Counted from the first letter of the stretch, positions 1 to 8,237 are shown. The stretch is 34,776 nt of DNA from Pseudomonadota bacterium (GCA_021790515.1 JAJYHV010000038.1:1-34776); one strand, 5' to 3'. A program made the numbers and translations. Notes: generated by a model not told the origin, from the letters alone.

Positions 1-551
1 AAGCCGGAATAGTGCGGAATCAGATGCAGCACCCAGTGTTTGGCAACCGGACCTAACGCGAGGTCGATGCCGGACAGCAGCGTGCCTTTACCCACCAGTT
101 CGCGCATTCCGCCCAACACCAGCAGTACCAGCGTGACGCCCATACCCATCATGAAACCGTCGAGCAGAGAGGGTAGAAAAGTATTTTTGGACGCAAACGC
201 TTCGGTGCGCGCCAACACGATGCAATTGGTGACGATGAGCGGGACAAAGATGCCGAGCACCAGATACAGTGGGTGGACGAATGCGTTCATGCTCATGTCG
301 ATGATGGTGACCAGTGCGGCGATGATGAGAATATAGACCGGAATGCGGGTGTCATGGCTGACGTGGTTGCGGATCAGGGATACGCCAGCATTGCTGAACG
401 CCATGACCAGCGCGGTGGCAATGCCCAAACCGAGTGCATTCACGACACTGGTGCTGATGGCCAGCAGAGGGCACATACCCAGAATTTGCACCATGCTGGG
501 GTTTTGTTTCCATAGGCCGTTGACGATAATTTCACGGTAGCTTGGGTTCAT
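1..551 (-). CDS. rnfE: Electron transport complex subunit RnfE (RsxE), C-terminus cut by window edge
   Basis: Membrane subunit of the Rnf/Rsx complex, which couples electron flow between NADH and ferredoxin (or reduces SoxR) to ion movement. The reading frame opens at ATG 549-551 with MNPSYREIIVNGLWKQNP and stays open to base 1, about 183 codons. The family is usually about 230 residues, so the C-terminus lies outside the window. The GMCPLLAISTSVVNALG stretch and the later IFVPLIVTNCIVLAR stretch are typical of the RnfA/RnfE pair of related integral membrane proteins, and several hydrophobic helices are visible. The start overlaps the rnfG stop by 4 bp (ATGA), so it is the last visible gene of the operon rnfA-B-C-D-G-E. 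Identity is secure; the ion used cannot be read from sequence. Confidence 0.93.
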   Translation of the reverse strand, partial: MNPSYREIIVNGLWKQNPSMVQILGMCPLLAISTSVVNALGLGIATALVMAFSNAGVSLIRNHVSHDTRIPVYILIIAALVTIIDMSMNAFVHPLYLVLGIFVPLIVTNCIVLARTEAFASKNTFLPSLLDGFMMGMGVTLVLLVLGGMRELVGKGTLLSGIDLALGPVAKHWVLHLIPHYSG

Positions 552-1189
552 GGCTTTGCTCCTGTGGCCGGTGCGAACAGTTGCGTGTGGTACTTCGAGG
601 CGTATTGCAGTGCGCGGTGGACTGCGGCAATCACAGCGCGTGGAGTAATGGTGGCGCCGGTGACATAGTCGAATTCTCCACCATCTTTCTTCACTTGCCA
701 AGCTTCGTCGGGCGTGTTGCGCAGGGACTTTCCATCAAATATATGAATCCATTGGCTTTTTGCAATATCAATGTAGTCACCGAGACCGGGAGTTTCGTGG
801 TGTTCGACCACCCGAACACCAGTGATTTGTCCATCATTGCTGATACCGACGAGCAATTGTATCGCGCCACCATAGCCGTTGGGTGCGGTGACGGGCAGCA
901 CGATGGCAATCGGGGTCTGGTTCATGCGGGCCTGCCAGCCTTGGGCAGGTTTCGCATCGTTGCCCAACAAGTTGTTGCGGGGCAGGTGGACGGCGCTGGC
1001 AATCAGGTCGTTATTGTAGCTGTGAGGTATCAGGGTTTCTGCCACCAGTTTGCGTTGTGCGTCGGCGTCATTTTTTTCAATGGCGGTATGGGTCATGGCA
1101 TAGACGGCAGCCAGAATCGCCGTACCGACAAAGGCGTACGCCAGCAAAATACCGGAAGACTTGAAGATTTGTCGCCAAAGGGGGGTCAT
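548..1189 (-). CDS. rnfG: Electron transport complex subunit RnfG (RsxG), FMN-binding
   Basis: 213-residue RnfG subunit. One N-terminal transmembrane helix (about residues 12-32) anchors a periplasmic FMN-binding domain. The flavinylation motif TGATIT is at residues 177-182; in this family a Thr of the motif carries FMN through a phosphoester bond. The HHETPGLGD stretch at about 130-138 is also characteristic. Start and stop each overlap a neighbour by 4 bp (rnfD upstream, rnfE downstream), indicating translational coupling within the operon. Length is normal and no anomaly was seen. Confidence 0.95.
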   Translation of the reverse strand: MTPLWRQIFKSSGILLAYAFVGTAILAAVYAMTHTAIEKNDADAQRKLVAETLIPHSYNNDLIASAVHLPRNNLLGNDAKPAQGWQARMNQTPIAIVLPVTAPNGYGGAIQLLVGISNDGQITGVRVVEHHETPGLGDYIDIAKSQWIHIFDGKSLRNTPDEAWQVKKDGGEFDYVTGATITPRAVIAAVHRALQYASKYHTQLFAPATGAKP

Positions 1190-2214
1190 GCTGCATCCTT
1201 TTTGTGGCCGTAAGGGGCAGGTTGCGTCCAGGCGTCGATCAGGGGGACGGCAATGTTCATCAATAGCACACCGAACGCCACGCCGTCCGGGTAAGCGCCA
1301 AATTCGCGGATGAGATAAACCAGAATACCGATGCCAGCACCGTAAATGAGTTTGCCGTGTGGCGTGGTGGCGGCAGATACTGGATCGGTGGCGATGAAAA
1401 ATGCCCCAAGCAGGCTGCCGCCTGCCACAAGCTCAAACAGCGGGCTGGCATAATATTGTGGGTCAATCAGCCAGAAAATACCGGAAACAAGCGCCAGTGC
1501 ACCCAACATGGCGAGCGGGATGTGCCAGCTGATGATGCGTTTGGTGAACAGGAACAAGCCACCGGCCAGATAGGCCAGTGCGACCATTTCACTGCCACGC
1601 CCGGCTAATTGGCCGAACATCGGCATCTGACGAATCATGCTGACACTGTGGTGCAATTTTAGTTGTGTGCGCAGAGTGTCCAATGGCGTGGCGCTGCTGA
1701 TGGCATCGAGCGACCAGCCGTCGGGTAGCCGGTGGTTGAAAATATAATGGATGGCATCGATGCCGTCCAGATAATGGTGAGCCAAACTATCAGGTGCTGC
1801 CCATTGCGTCATGGGTACGGGAAAAGAAACAATCAGTGCAGCATAACCAACCATGGCAGGGTTGAACACATTGTTGCCCAATCCCCCATACAGGTGTTTG
1901 GCAATCACGATGGCGAAAAAAATTCCCGTTACGGTCAGCCACCACGGTGCAATCGACGGAATCGACAGAGTCAGCAGCCATGCAGTCAGAATGGCGCTGC
2001 CGTCGCTGATGGCTGGCCATATCGGACGTTCGCGCAGGTTTAATACGAAAGCTTCGAATCCCAGTGCGCTGATGGTGGCAATGGCAAGCGAGATCAGGAT
2101 GGCGGGGCCAAACAGCCAAATTTGAACCGCAATGGCAGGCAATAGCGCCAGCAACACGGTAAACATGATGCGCGATACGCTGTTGGGCGCCAGAACATAG
2201 GGAGAGGACTGCAT
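1186..2214 (-). CDS. rnfD: Electron transport complex subunit RnfD (RsxD)
   Basis: 342-residue polytopic inner-membrane subunit of the Rnf complex. Hydrophobic helices run through most of the length. The covalent-FMN site is in SSATPLD at residues 173-179, with Thr176 the expected attachment residue by family knowledge. NVFNPAMVGYAALI (about 115-128) and FIATDPVSAATTPHGKLIYG near the C-terminal third are family signatures. The start is 6 bp downstream of the rnfC stop and the end overlaps rnfG by 4 bp. Length is normal for the family. Confidence 0.95.
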   Translation of the reverse strand: MQSSPYVLAPNSVSRIMFTVLLALLPAIAVQIWLFGPAILISLAIATISALGFEAFVLNLRERPIWPAISDGSAILTAWLLTLSIPSIAPWWLTVTGIFFAIVIAKHLYGGLGNNVFNPAMVGYAALIVSFPVPMTQWAAPDSLAHHYLDGIDAIHYIFNHRLPDGWSLDAISSATPLDTLRTQLKLHHSVSMIRQMPMFGQLAGRGSEMVALAYLAGGLFLFTKRIISWHIPLAMLGALALVSGIFWLIDPQYYASPLFELVAGGSLLGAFFIATDPVSAATTPHGKLIYGAGIGILVYLIREFGAYPDGVAFGVLLMNIAVPLIDAWTQPAPYGHKKDAA

Positions 2215-2220
2215 CGGAGG

Positions 2221-3735
2221 TTACTCGCTGGTGGTTTTTTGGGTTTGCGCGCGTGCGATGGCAGCATCGATGGCTGCCTGTTTTGCTTCATCGCCGGCAG
2301 GTTTTGCAGCTGATTTCTGCGCCAATCGTTCTGCGCGTTCACGCGCTTCGCGCTCCAGACGAGCTGTACGGGCATCATGACGCTGGCGGGCAAGGTTGGA
2401 CGCACGTTCGTTGGCTTCGGTGGCGGCAATTTCGCTTTTGGCGAAGCGGTAGTACTGCACCAGTGGAATGTGGCTGGGGCAAACATAACTGCAACAACCG
2501 CATTCAATGCAATCGAACAACGCATACTCGCGCGCTTTGTCGAAATGTTTGCTGCGTGCAAACCAGTATAGTGCTTGCGGTTGCAGTTCTGCCGGACAGA
2601 CTTCCGCGCAGCGCGTACAGCGGATGCATTCCATGGCAGGTGGCGGCGATGGAAACATGGTGCCGGATTTGACCAATATGCAATTGGTAGCCTTGACGGC
2701 AGGGGCATGTAAATCTGTTATTTTGATACCCATCATCGGTCCACCCATGATGACACCGGAAACAGGTTCGGGTGGTAACCCGGTGAGTGCGATGAGGTCT
2801 TGCATCGGCGTACCGATCATCACGTCAAAGTTTTGCGCCTGACCGACGTTGCCGGTGACGGTGACTACTCGCGAAACCATGGGTTCGCCCAGATTGACCG
2901 CACGGTGTACCGCCAGCGCAGTACCGACATTGAATGTGGCAACGCCAATGTCGGTGGAACGTCCACCGGAAGGAACTTCGCGTCCGGTAATGATTTTGAT
3001 GAGCTGTTTTGCCCCGCCGCTCGGGTAGAGTGTCGGGATGCTGATGATGCGCACCGGAATATCGGACTGTTGGGCGGCGGTACGCATGGCAGCGATGGCC
3101 TGTGGCTTGTTGTCTTCAATGCCGACAAGAATTTCGTCGGATTGCAGCAGATGACGCATGATGGCAGCGCCACGAAGAATGTCATCCGCTCGTTCACGCA
3201 TGACCATGTCGTCGCAGGTAATCCAGGGCTCACATTCGCCTCCATTGAGCAACAGGGTCGGAATTTTGACGGCCTTGCCGGGGTTGAGTTTGGCGAAAGT
3301 TGGAAACACGGCACCGCCAAGCCCTGCAATCCCCATGTCGCGCAGCAGATTACGCAGGGTGGATGGATGCATGGATTGGTAATCGCTGGCGCTGTGTTCT
3401 ATCCAGATGTCCTGCCCATCTGGTTCGATGTGAATACATAAATCACTCAGCCCGGACGGGTGTGGCACCGGATGCGGGGCAATGGCGGTGACGATGCCGG
3501 ATGTCGGAGCGTGCGCCGGGAGAGAAACATAACCATCTGCCTGGGCGATGATTTGCCCTTTGCGTACTTTTTCTCCAATACTGACACAAGGGCGTGCCGG
3601 CTCGCCGATGTGTTGGCGAACCGGGACAATCAGACGGGCAGGAATGGGTGCTTGCGCAATGGGATGGGTAGTAGATAAGGTTTTGTGCTCTTCCGGATGA
3701 ATGCCACCGTGAAAAGTATGTAATCTGTCGGTCAT
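2221..3735 (-). CDS. rnfC: Electron transport complex subunit RnfC (RsxC), NADH/FMN/Fe-S
   Basis: 504-residue peripheral subunit that resembles the NADH-binding subunit of complex I. A Gly-rich segment GLGGAVFPTFAKL (138-150) and NGGECEPWI (164-172) form the nucleotide/FMN region. Two 4Fe-4S clusters are given by Cys370/373/376/380 and Cys409/412/415/419. After about residue 430 the protein ends in a charged, Ala/Arg/Glu-rich tail likely to form a coiled coil. The tail is much shorter than the long repeat tail of E. coli RsxC (about 740 residues) but within the variation known for the family. It lies 24 bp downstream of rnfB in the same operon. Confidence 0.95.
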   Translation of the reverse strand: MTDRLHTFHGGIHPEEHKTLSTTHPIAQAPIPARLIVPVRQHIGEPARPCVSIGEKVRKGQIIAQADGYVSLPAHAPTSGIVTAIAPHPVPHPSGLSDLCIHIEPDGQDIWIEHSASDYQSMHPSTLRNLLRDMGIAGLGGAVFPTFAKLNPGKAVKIPTLLLNGGECEPWITCDDMVMRERADDILRGAAIMRHLLQSDEILVGIEDNKPQAIAAMRTAAQQSDIPVRIISIPTLYPSGGAKQLIKIITGREVPSGGRSTDIGVATFNVGTALAVHRAVNLGEPMVSRVVTVTGNVGQAQNFDVMIGTPMQDLIALTGLPPEPVSGVIMGGPMMGIKITDLHAPAVKATNCILVKSGTMFPSPPPAMECIRCTRCAEVCPAELQPQALYWFARSKHFDKAREYALFDCIECGCCSYVCPSHIPLVQYYRFAKSEIAATEANERASNLARQRHDARTARLEREARERAERLAQKSAAKPAGDEAKQAAIDAAIARAQTQKTTSE

Positions 3736-3759
3736 TGTATGAGAATGAAAATGAAGATG

Positions 3760-4314
3760 CTATGAATGGGCGACGGTAATCGGGGTCACTGGATATTTCC
3801 ATTTCCAGGTTTTGATGGTTTCCGCGAGTGGTTCCATGTGGATACAATCCACCGGGCAGGGTGCGACACATAATTCACAACCAGTGCATTCACTGGCAAT
3901 GACGGTGTGCATCTGTTTGGCAGCACCCAGAATGGCATCCACCGGACATGCTTGCAGGCACAAGGTGCAACCGATGCACGTATTTTCATCAATGATGGCG
4001 ACTGCTTTTGGTTTTGGTTCACCTACTTCCGCATTCAGGGGTTTGAATTCCATGCCCAGCAACTCGGCCAGTTTGTGAATGCCTGCCTCACCGCCGGGAG
4101 GGCAACGGTTGATGTCTGCCTTGCCGGCGGCAATGGCTTCGGCATAAGGACGGCAACCGGGAAAGCCACACTGACCGCATTGAGTTTGTGGCAGAATGGC
4201 ATCGATTTTTTCTACCAGTGGATCTTCTTGTACTTTATAACGCACTGCAGCGAAACCCAGCGATGCGCCAAGCAGGATGGCCAAGCCGGACATGACCAGA
4301 ATGGCAGTAATCAT
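3760..4314 (-). CDS. rnfB: Electron transport complex subunit RnfB (RsxB), ferredoxin-like
   Basis: 184-residue electron-entry subunit. An N-terminal membrane helix (residues 2-23) is followed by a Fe-S domain with Cys46/49/54/71 (the CGQCGFPGC motif and a later Cys). Two ferredoxin-type 4Fe-4S motifs follow, with Cys113/116/119/123 and Cys143/146/149/153. Length and domain order match the family. The start overlaps the rnfA stop by 4 bp. The gene is the second of the operon. Confidence 0.96.
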   Translation of the reverse strand: MITAILVMSGLAILLGASLGFAAVRYKVQEDPLVEKIDAILPQTQCGQCGFPGCRPYAEAIAAGKADINRCPPGGEAGIHKLAELLGMEFKPLNAEVGEPKPKAVAIIDENTCIGCTLCLQACPVDAILGAAKQMHTVIASECTGCELCVAPCPVDCIHMEPLAETIKTWKWKYPVTPITVAHS

Positions 4315-4895
4315 GGCCTGACCATACCGGAGAAACCCATGAAGGCCAGACTCATGATGCCCGCTGTGATCATGGCGATACTGGTGCCACGGAAAACAGC
4401 CGGCAAATCAGCACCATCCAGACGCTCACGCAAACCGGCAAACAGAATCAGCGACAGGGAAAAACCGATTGAGCCACCAAAACCGAAAAACAATGATTGA
4501 ATGAAGTTGTGGTGTGCTTGAACATTCAGCAAAGGGATACCCAATACCGCGCAGTTGGTGGTAATGAGAGGCAGATAAATACCCAGTACGCGGAATAAGA
4601 CCGGGCTGGTCTTGCGCACAAACATTTCGGTGAAACCAACAATGCCGGCAATGACGACGATGAACGATAGTGTGCGCAGGTAGGCCAGATCATTGCCAAG
4701 CAAGTATTGGTTAATCAGATAACTGGTGCCGGAACCCAGTGTGAGCACAAAAGTGGTCGCCGCACCCATGCCTATGGCGGTTTCCAGTTTTTTGGAAACG
4801 CCGAAAAACGGGCACATGCCCAGAATTTTCGCCATCACGATATTATTGACGAATACCGTACTGATCAGAATCAGTAAATAGGATTGGATGTCCAT
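4311..4895 (-). CDS. rnfA: Electron transport complex subunit RnfA (RsxA)
   Basis: 194-residue integral membrane subunit, first gene of the rnf operon. [20 protein letters not shown] and [20 protein letters not shown] at the N-terminus are near-diagnostic of RnfA. Later [17 protein letters not shown] corresponds to the conserved second half, homologous to RnfE. Six hydrophobic segments are apparent. Length is normal. Upstream is a 333-bp gap in which I found no convincing promoter on this strand. Confidence 0.96.
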   Translation of the reverse strand: MDIQSYLLILISTVFVNNIVMAKILGMCPFFGVSKKLETAIGMGAATTFVLTLGSGTSYLINQYLLGNDLAYLRTLSFIVVIAGIVGFTEMFVRKTSPVLFRVLGIYLPLITTNCAVLGIPLLNVQAHHNFIQSLFFGFGGSIGFSLSLILFAGLRERLDGADLPAVFRGTSIAMITAGIMSLAFMGFSGMVRP

Positions 4896-5228
4896 GTTTT
4901 TTACGCCAGGTTGTTACAAAGTGTTTCACCGTAAATTTTTTGTCAGGGGCTATGCTAGAATCCAAAGCAAGCTGACGATTGTCCGATTATCCGACGCTTG
5001 GGTGTGATTTTCAACTATCTTTATCAGTATTTCATGAAATTCCCCCGTTTTGTTGGGCGTTTTGTTGGGTTGAGTTTTGCTGGATTCGACCGTATGTGGA
5101 AAATCAGGGCACGTCGAGGCGTTCGCCCCAAACATTTCATGAATGGTTGCGATGGACGCCGAATATCGTGTTGCACCTCAAGATTATGACGCAGGCATGT
5201 TGCCTGTTATGAAAATGAGAGGAGAAAT
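4896..5228 (+). other. Intergenic region with divergent control of rnfA and the first secreted-protein gene
   Basis: No believable gene in this 333-bp gap. On the plus strand TATGCTAGAAT at 4951-4961 looks like an extended -10 box (TGn plus TAGAAT), but no good -35 accompanies it. If used it would give the gene at 5229 a leader of about 260 nt. From about 5133 onward the sequence is a copy of the segment upstream of the second paralogue (from about 5769), including a small hairpin and a strong ribosome-binding site GAGAGGAG before ATG 5229. Confidence 0.4.
5192..5206 (+). promoter_or_regulatory. Leader hairpin, copy 1
   Basis: CAGGCA-TGT-TGCCTG, a perfect 6-bp inverted repeat with a 3-nt loop, 22 nt before the start codon and just ahead of the Shine-Dalgarno sequence. 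The identical palindrome is found at the same place ahead of the downstream paralogue (5833-5847), although the sequence around it has diverged. It may be an RNA hairpin affecting translation or a protein-binding palindrome. The role is inferred from conservation between only two copies. Confidence 0.45.
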
Positions 5229-5705
5229 ATGCGTTTTATGAAGAAGTTGGTGGGAGTGATGTTGTTGTGTTGGGCATCATCATCGTTTGCCTGGATGAAT
5301 ATCCAATTTTCTGTGCCGGGAGTGAGCATTGGTTTTACCGCGCCGGCATATCCACAGTTTGCACCGGTGCCAGGCTATCCTGTGTATTATGCGCCAAATA
5401 TGGGAGCGAATTATTTTTATTATAATCGCATGTACTGGTTGTACCGGAATGATAACTGGTATGCTGCTGCCCGGTACAATGGGCCGTGGGGCGTGGTGCC
5501 TCCGATGGAAGTGCCAGGTATGATATTGCAGGTTCCTGTCAGGTATTATCGTTATCCGCCTGCTTATTTCAGAGGATGGGCGCGCGATGAACCGCCTCGT
5601 TGGGGTGAGCGTTGGGGGCCTGGTTGGCAACGTCGCCGTGAAGGATGGGATGCCGGATGGCGGGGGCGTTGGCATCCGGATGGATATCGACGCGACTGGC
5701 GATGA
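5229..5705 (+). CDS. Secreted Trp/Tyr/Pro-rich protein of unknown function (copy 1)
   Basis: 158 residues. A signal peptide is clear: basic MRFMKKL, a hydrophobic core to about residue 17, and a likely cut near SSFAW (about 21-22), so the product should be exported to the periplasm or cell surface. The mature part is dominated by aromatic residues, Pro and Gly, for example MYWLYRNDNWYAAARYNGPW and YRYPPAYFRGW, then a basic Trp/Arg-rich end (PPRWGERWGPGWQ). Similar conserved hypothetical proteins occur in betaproteobacteria, but I know no assigned function. Compared with its paralogue at 5870 it stops about 60 residues earlier and lacks the His-rich tail. GAGAGGAG gives a strong ribosome-binding site. 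Confidence 0.85.
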   Translation: MRFMKKLVGVMLLCWASSSFAWMNIQFSVPGVSIGFTAPAYPQFAPVPGYPVYYAPNMGANYFYYNRMYWLYRNDNWYAAARYNGPWGVVPPMEVPGMILQVPVRYYRYPPAYFRGWARDEPPRWGERWGPGWQRRREGWDAGWRGRWHPDGYRRDWR

Positions 5706-5832
5706 TGGCCGCGAGCATCATACAAGTATCATACACGCATCATAAAGAATGATTGTTTCGGTTTGAGTCAAACATGTCATGAATGGTCGCGATGGACGTT
5801 GAATACGGTGCGACATATCAAAAATGATAACA

Positions 5833-5847
5833 CAGGCATGTTGCCTG
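5833..5847 (+). promoter_or_regulatory. Leader hairpin, copy 2
   Basis: The same CAGGCA-TGT-TGCCTG palindrome as at 5192-5206, again about 22 nt before the start codon. Flanking bases differ (different bases upstream, GGGAGAGGGG downstream), so the palindrome has been kept while its surroundings drifted. This supports, but does not prove, a regulatory role. Confidence 0.45.
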
Positions 5848-5869
5848 TGATGAAAGGGAGAGGGGAAAT

Positions 5870-6535
5870 ATGCGTCTTATAAAAAAATTGGCAGGGGTGG
5901 TGTTGCTGTGTTGGGCATCGTCATCGTTTGCCTGGATGAATATCCAATTTTCCGTGCCGGGAGTGAGCATTGGCTTTAATGCGCCAGCATACCCGCAGTT
6001 TGCGCCGGTACCGGGCTATCCTGTGTATTATGCGCCAAATATGGGGGCAAATTATTTTTATTATGATGGCATGTATTGGTTGTATCAGGATGATAACTGG
6101 TATGCGGCTTCCTGGTATAACGGACCATGGGGGATGGTGTCACCGATGGAAGTGCCGAACATGATATTGCAGGTTCCTGTCGGGTATTATCGTTACCCAC
6201 CTGCTTATTTCAGAGGATGGGCGCGTAATGAACCGCCTCGTTGGGGCGAGCGTTGGGGACCTGGTTGGTTGCATCGTCGTGAAGGGTGGGATGCAGGGTG
6301 GCGGCGTGGGCATCCAGATATCAGGCGAGCTCCTTTGCCTGATTACCAGCGCCGGTTTCAGGGGGCGCATTATCCCCATGACGTGCGACAACAGTACATG
6401 TTGCATACTCGGAATTTCCACTATCGCCCCCATGAACCCATGGTGCGAGCGCAGTATCATCAGATGCATGGACGAATGATGGGTGGACATCCGGAAGGAC
6501 ATCCACACGGCAATGCAGGTGATCACGGCCATTAG
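5870..6535 (+). CDS. Secreted Trp/Tyr/Pro-rich protein with His-rich tail (copy 2)
   Basis: 221 residues. Signal peptide MRLIKKLAGVVLLCWASSSFA, then a mature region nearly identical to copy 1 over about 120 residues (YDGMYWLYQDDNWYAASWYN, then the WGERWGPGW segment). It differs by an added C-terminal region of about 75 residues rich in His, Arg and Met, ending GGHPEGHPHGNAGDHGH. About 20 His in the tail suggest metal binding or a pH-sensitive surface; this is inference from composition only. It lies 164 bp after copy 1 with its own leader hairpin and ribosome-binding site. A conserved hypothetical; no function is claimed. Confidence 0.86.
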   Translation: MRLIKKLAGVVLLCWASSSFAWMNIQFSVPGVSIGFNAPAYPQFAPVPGYPVYYAPNMGANYFYYDGMYWLYQDDNWYAASWYNGPWGMVSPMEVPNMILQVPVGYYRYPPAYFRGWARNEPPRWGERWGPGWLHRREGWDAGWRRGHPDIRRAPLPDYQRRFQGAHYPHDVRQQYMLHTRNFHYRPHEPMVRAQYHQMHGRMMGGHPEGHPHGNAGDHGH

Positions 6536-6859
6536 AAAAAAGCGCTGATTCATTCCTGCATGGTCTCGGGCGACCTGACGGGATGCCAGCGGCGGGAAAC
6601 AGACCCTATGACCTCACGCGTGATGAAATTATCCAAAGATTGTTTGGTTGAGTGACCCGGCGCGCGGGCAGGCCGTGCATCATCTTGTTGATACGTGTGT
6701 GTGAATATCGCCCGGCCAATTGGCCGGGCGGATTGAAACGATTGTATCCGTGGTAATATGGTGTTGATGTTCGTATCGCCCGACCAATTGGCGGGGCGTG
6801 GATTGAAACGGTGAGTTGATGGCATTTACCGGGGAGTAACGGGTGAGTAACAACAGCCT
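6536..6859 (+). other. Gene-free region holding a CRISPR remnant
   Basis: No supported gene. Bases 6536-6705 hold nothing I recognise; they would be the leader side if the repeats at 6706-6810 are a CRISPR remnant. The last 49 bases (6811-6859) lead to the ATG of the flippase-like gene. GGGGAG at 6831-6836 is the only Shine-Dalgarno-like sequence and lies rather far from that start. Confidence 0.5.
6706..6810 (+). CRISPR. Two-repeat CRISPR-like remnant (one spacer)
   Basis: Two near-identical units (6706-6740 and 6774-6810) share TATCGCCCG, a CCAATTGG centre flanked by complementary C/G-rich arms (a stem), and the end GATTGAAACG. That end is typical of repeats of several type I and type III CRISPR systems. 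Unit 1 lacks the TG before GATTGAAAC and each unit carries arm substitutions (CGGCC versus CGACC; GGCCGGGCG versus GGCGGGGCG). The 33-nt stretch between them has spacer length and is unrelated to the repeats. No cas gene is in the window. It is probably a decayed or minimal orphan array; a chance hairpin pair is the alternative. Confidence 0.6.
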
Positions 6860-7864
6860 ATGAGGCGGTCTCTTTTGCTTTTTGCAGTCGGGCTGGTACT
6901 GGGCCTGAGCATTGTCTTTATATATGGCGGCAACGGTTTGTTCCATCGTCTGGCGGTATTTCCATTGTCCGTATTGTGCACGGCGCTGGCGATGATTTTC
7001 TTCGGCTGGAACTTCAATGCCGGTCGCATGCGCCTGATGCTGAGCGGGATCGGAAAGCCGATGGGACATAGTCGTTCACTGGCTACGGTCATGGCCACTG
7101 AATTCGCCATTAGCGCAACACCTTCCGGTAGTGGTGGCCTGCTCACTTATGTTTATTTGCTGAAACGGCATGGCGCATCTGGTACAGCTGCAGCCGCGAT
7201 GTATGCGACGGACATCATGATCGACATCCTGGTGTTTAATATCGCCCTGTTGGTTGTTACGCTCGCGCTCTTCATTCATCCGGCGCAACTGCATATTGGC
7301 TGGGAAATCGCGATGCTGGCAGGATTTATATTGGGCATGCTGTTGCTGGCCTGGGTCGCGGTGCAGCATTATCGCTCGGTGCTGTTGTGGGTCGGTCGAC
7401 ATATCCTGAATCGGCGCATTTCTGCGGCGAACAGGCGCATACTGGCCCGTGGCGTGCTGCGCTTCCGTCAGGCGGTGCATCTGATTCTAGGGTTTTCCCG
7501 CTTGAGGCTTTTCGGGATATTTTTGTGCTGCCTCGGTCACTGGGTGCTGCGATACAGCGTGCTGTACGTGATTATTGTCGGGATGGATCGCAATGTTTAC
7601 TGGGCATATACCTTTCTTGTCCAGATGCTGGCTTTTACCGCGGGCCACTTCACGATGCTGCCCGGAGGCAGCGGCGGGGTCGAATTGAGCTTCACCGCGC
7701 TGCTCGCGCCAGTGCTCGATCATGCGACGCTGGGTGCGGTGTTGCTGATGTGGCGCTTGACTACCTACTACTTTTACCTGATCGCGGGCGCTCCGGTATT
7801 CTTCCTGTTTGTGGGCAAGGCACTGTGGCAACTGCTGGGCAATGGGCAGTCAAAAGAGCCTTAA
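6860..7864 (+). CDS. Flippase-like membrane protein (YbhN/UPF0104, LPG-synthase TM-domain family)
   Basis: 334 residues with about eight to nine hydrophobic helices. FFGWNFNAGRMRLML near residues 48-62 and ATEFAISATPSGSGGLLTYVYLLKR at about 78-102 match the family's first half. The signature PGGSGGVELSFTALLAP lies at about residues 270-286. Members are inner-membrane proteins related to the lysyl-phosphatidylglycerol flippase domain and several are linked to lipid or hopanoid trafficking; the substrate here is unknown. The start is fixed by an in-frame stop 12 bases upstream. The 3' end abuts a transposase fragment on the opposite strand, so the last few residues (KEP) may derive from the insertion junction. 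The gene is flanked by a CRISPR remnant and insertion-sequence debris, so this is an accessory spot. Confidence 0.82.
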   Translation: MRRSLLLFAVGLVLGLSIVFIYGGNGLFHRLAVFPLSVLCTALAMIFFGWNFNAGRMRLMLSGIGKPMGHSRSLATVMATEFAISATPSGSGGLLTYVYLLKRHGASGTAAAAMYATDIMIDILVFNIALLVVTLALFIHPAQLHIGWEIAMLAGFILGMLLLAWVAVQHYRSVLLWVGRHILNRRISAANRRILARGVLRFRQAVHLILGFSRLRLFGIFLCCLGHWVLRYSVLYVIIVGMDRNVYWAYTFLVQMLAFTAGHFTMLPGGSGGVELSFTALLAPVLDHATLGAVLLMWRLTTYYFYLIAGAPVFFLFVGKALWQLLGNGQSKEP

Positions 7865-7865
7865 C

Positions 7866-8051
7866 CCGATCATCAGGCACCTTTCCTGTTTCTGGCTCTG
7901 CCATTCCTTCCGCTTTGACCTGTTTGCGCCAGGCATACAACGTTACGTCAGAAATACCTTTCTGTTTTGCGACGTTCATTACCGTCATGTTCATCGGCAG
8001 CAATAATTCTTTTAAAATCGCCGGCTCCCTCTCATCCGAACACCGCTTCAT
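7866..8051 (-). pseudogene. Truncated transposase orfA (helix-turn-helix, IS3-like) fragment
   Basis: Reading left from ATG 8049-8051 the frame gives MKRCSDEREPAILKELL, then VAKQKGISDVTLYAWRKQVKAEG, a classic transposase orfA helix-turn-helix. The similarity ends after about 62 codons at PETGKVPDD; beyond that the frame merely runs into the reverse complement of the flippase gene. The remainder of orfA and all of orfB are missing, so the element is dead. AGAGAG upstream of the ATG is the old ribosome-binding site. Confidence 0.75.
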
Positions 8052-8237
8052 TTTCGCTCTCTAAAATCAAGCTGACCCAATTTAGTCGAAGCGACAACCA
8101 TTCTGACACCGGCGAGTTCCTCTGAACGGTAAATTAAGCGACTTTTTATGCTTTGTTCACGCAATCGTTCGCTGGCGCTGTCGGTGATAATGAACCCGTA
8201 CTGCGCAAAATAGCGATGGATATTGGGGTGACGGGCA
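8052..8237. other. Scar region between IS fragment and flhB
   Basis: No firm gene. On the minus strand the frame from about 8235 to 8052 is open and protein-like (NIHRYFAQYGFIITDSASERL, then LIYRSEELAGVRMVV) but has no start of its own here and only continues into the reverse complement of flhB. It could be the tail of a gene lost when the insertion sequence moved in. I see no consensus sigma-54 or sigma-28 promoter for flhB in this piece. Confidence 0.3.

Larger units (their letters stand above)
5134..5705 (+). repeat. Tandem duplication unit 1 (leader plus gene); partner at 5770-6335
   Basis: The block from the AAACATTTCATGAATGGT leader through the first secreted-protein gene is repeated from 5770 onward with high identity in the coding part and patchier identity in the leader. 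Both units share the leader hairpin, the ribosome-binding region and about 145 codons. The units diverge after the HPD codons near 5682 and 6317. This is a direct gene duplication rather than two unrelated genes. Confidence 0.85.

Noticed and set aside
542-1213. Long open frame on the plus strand opposite rnfG
   Set aside because: It is the mirror of a certain rnfG gene, with no protein-like pattern, no ribosome-binding site and no family resemblance.
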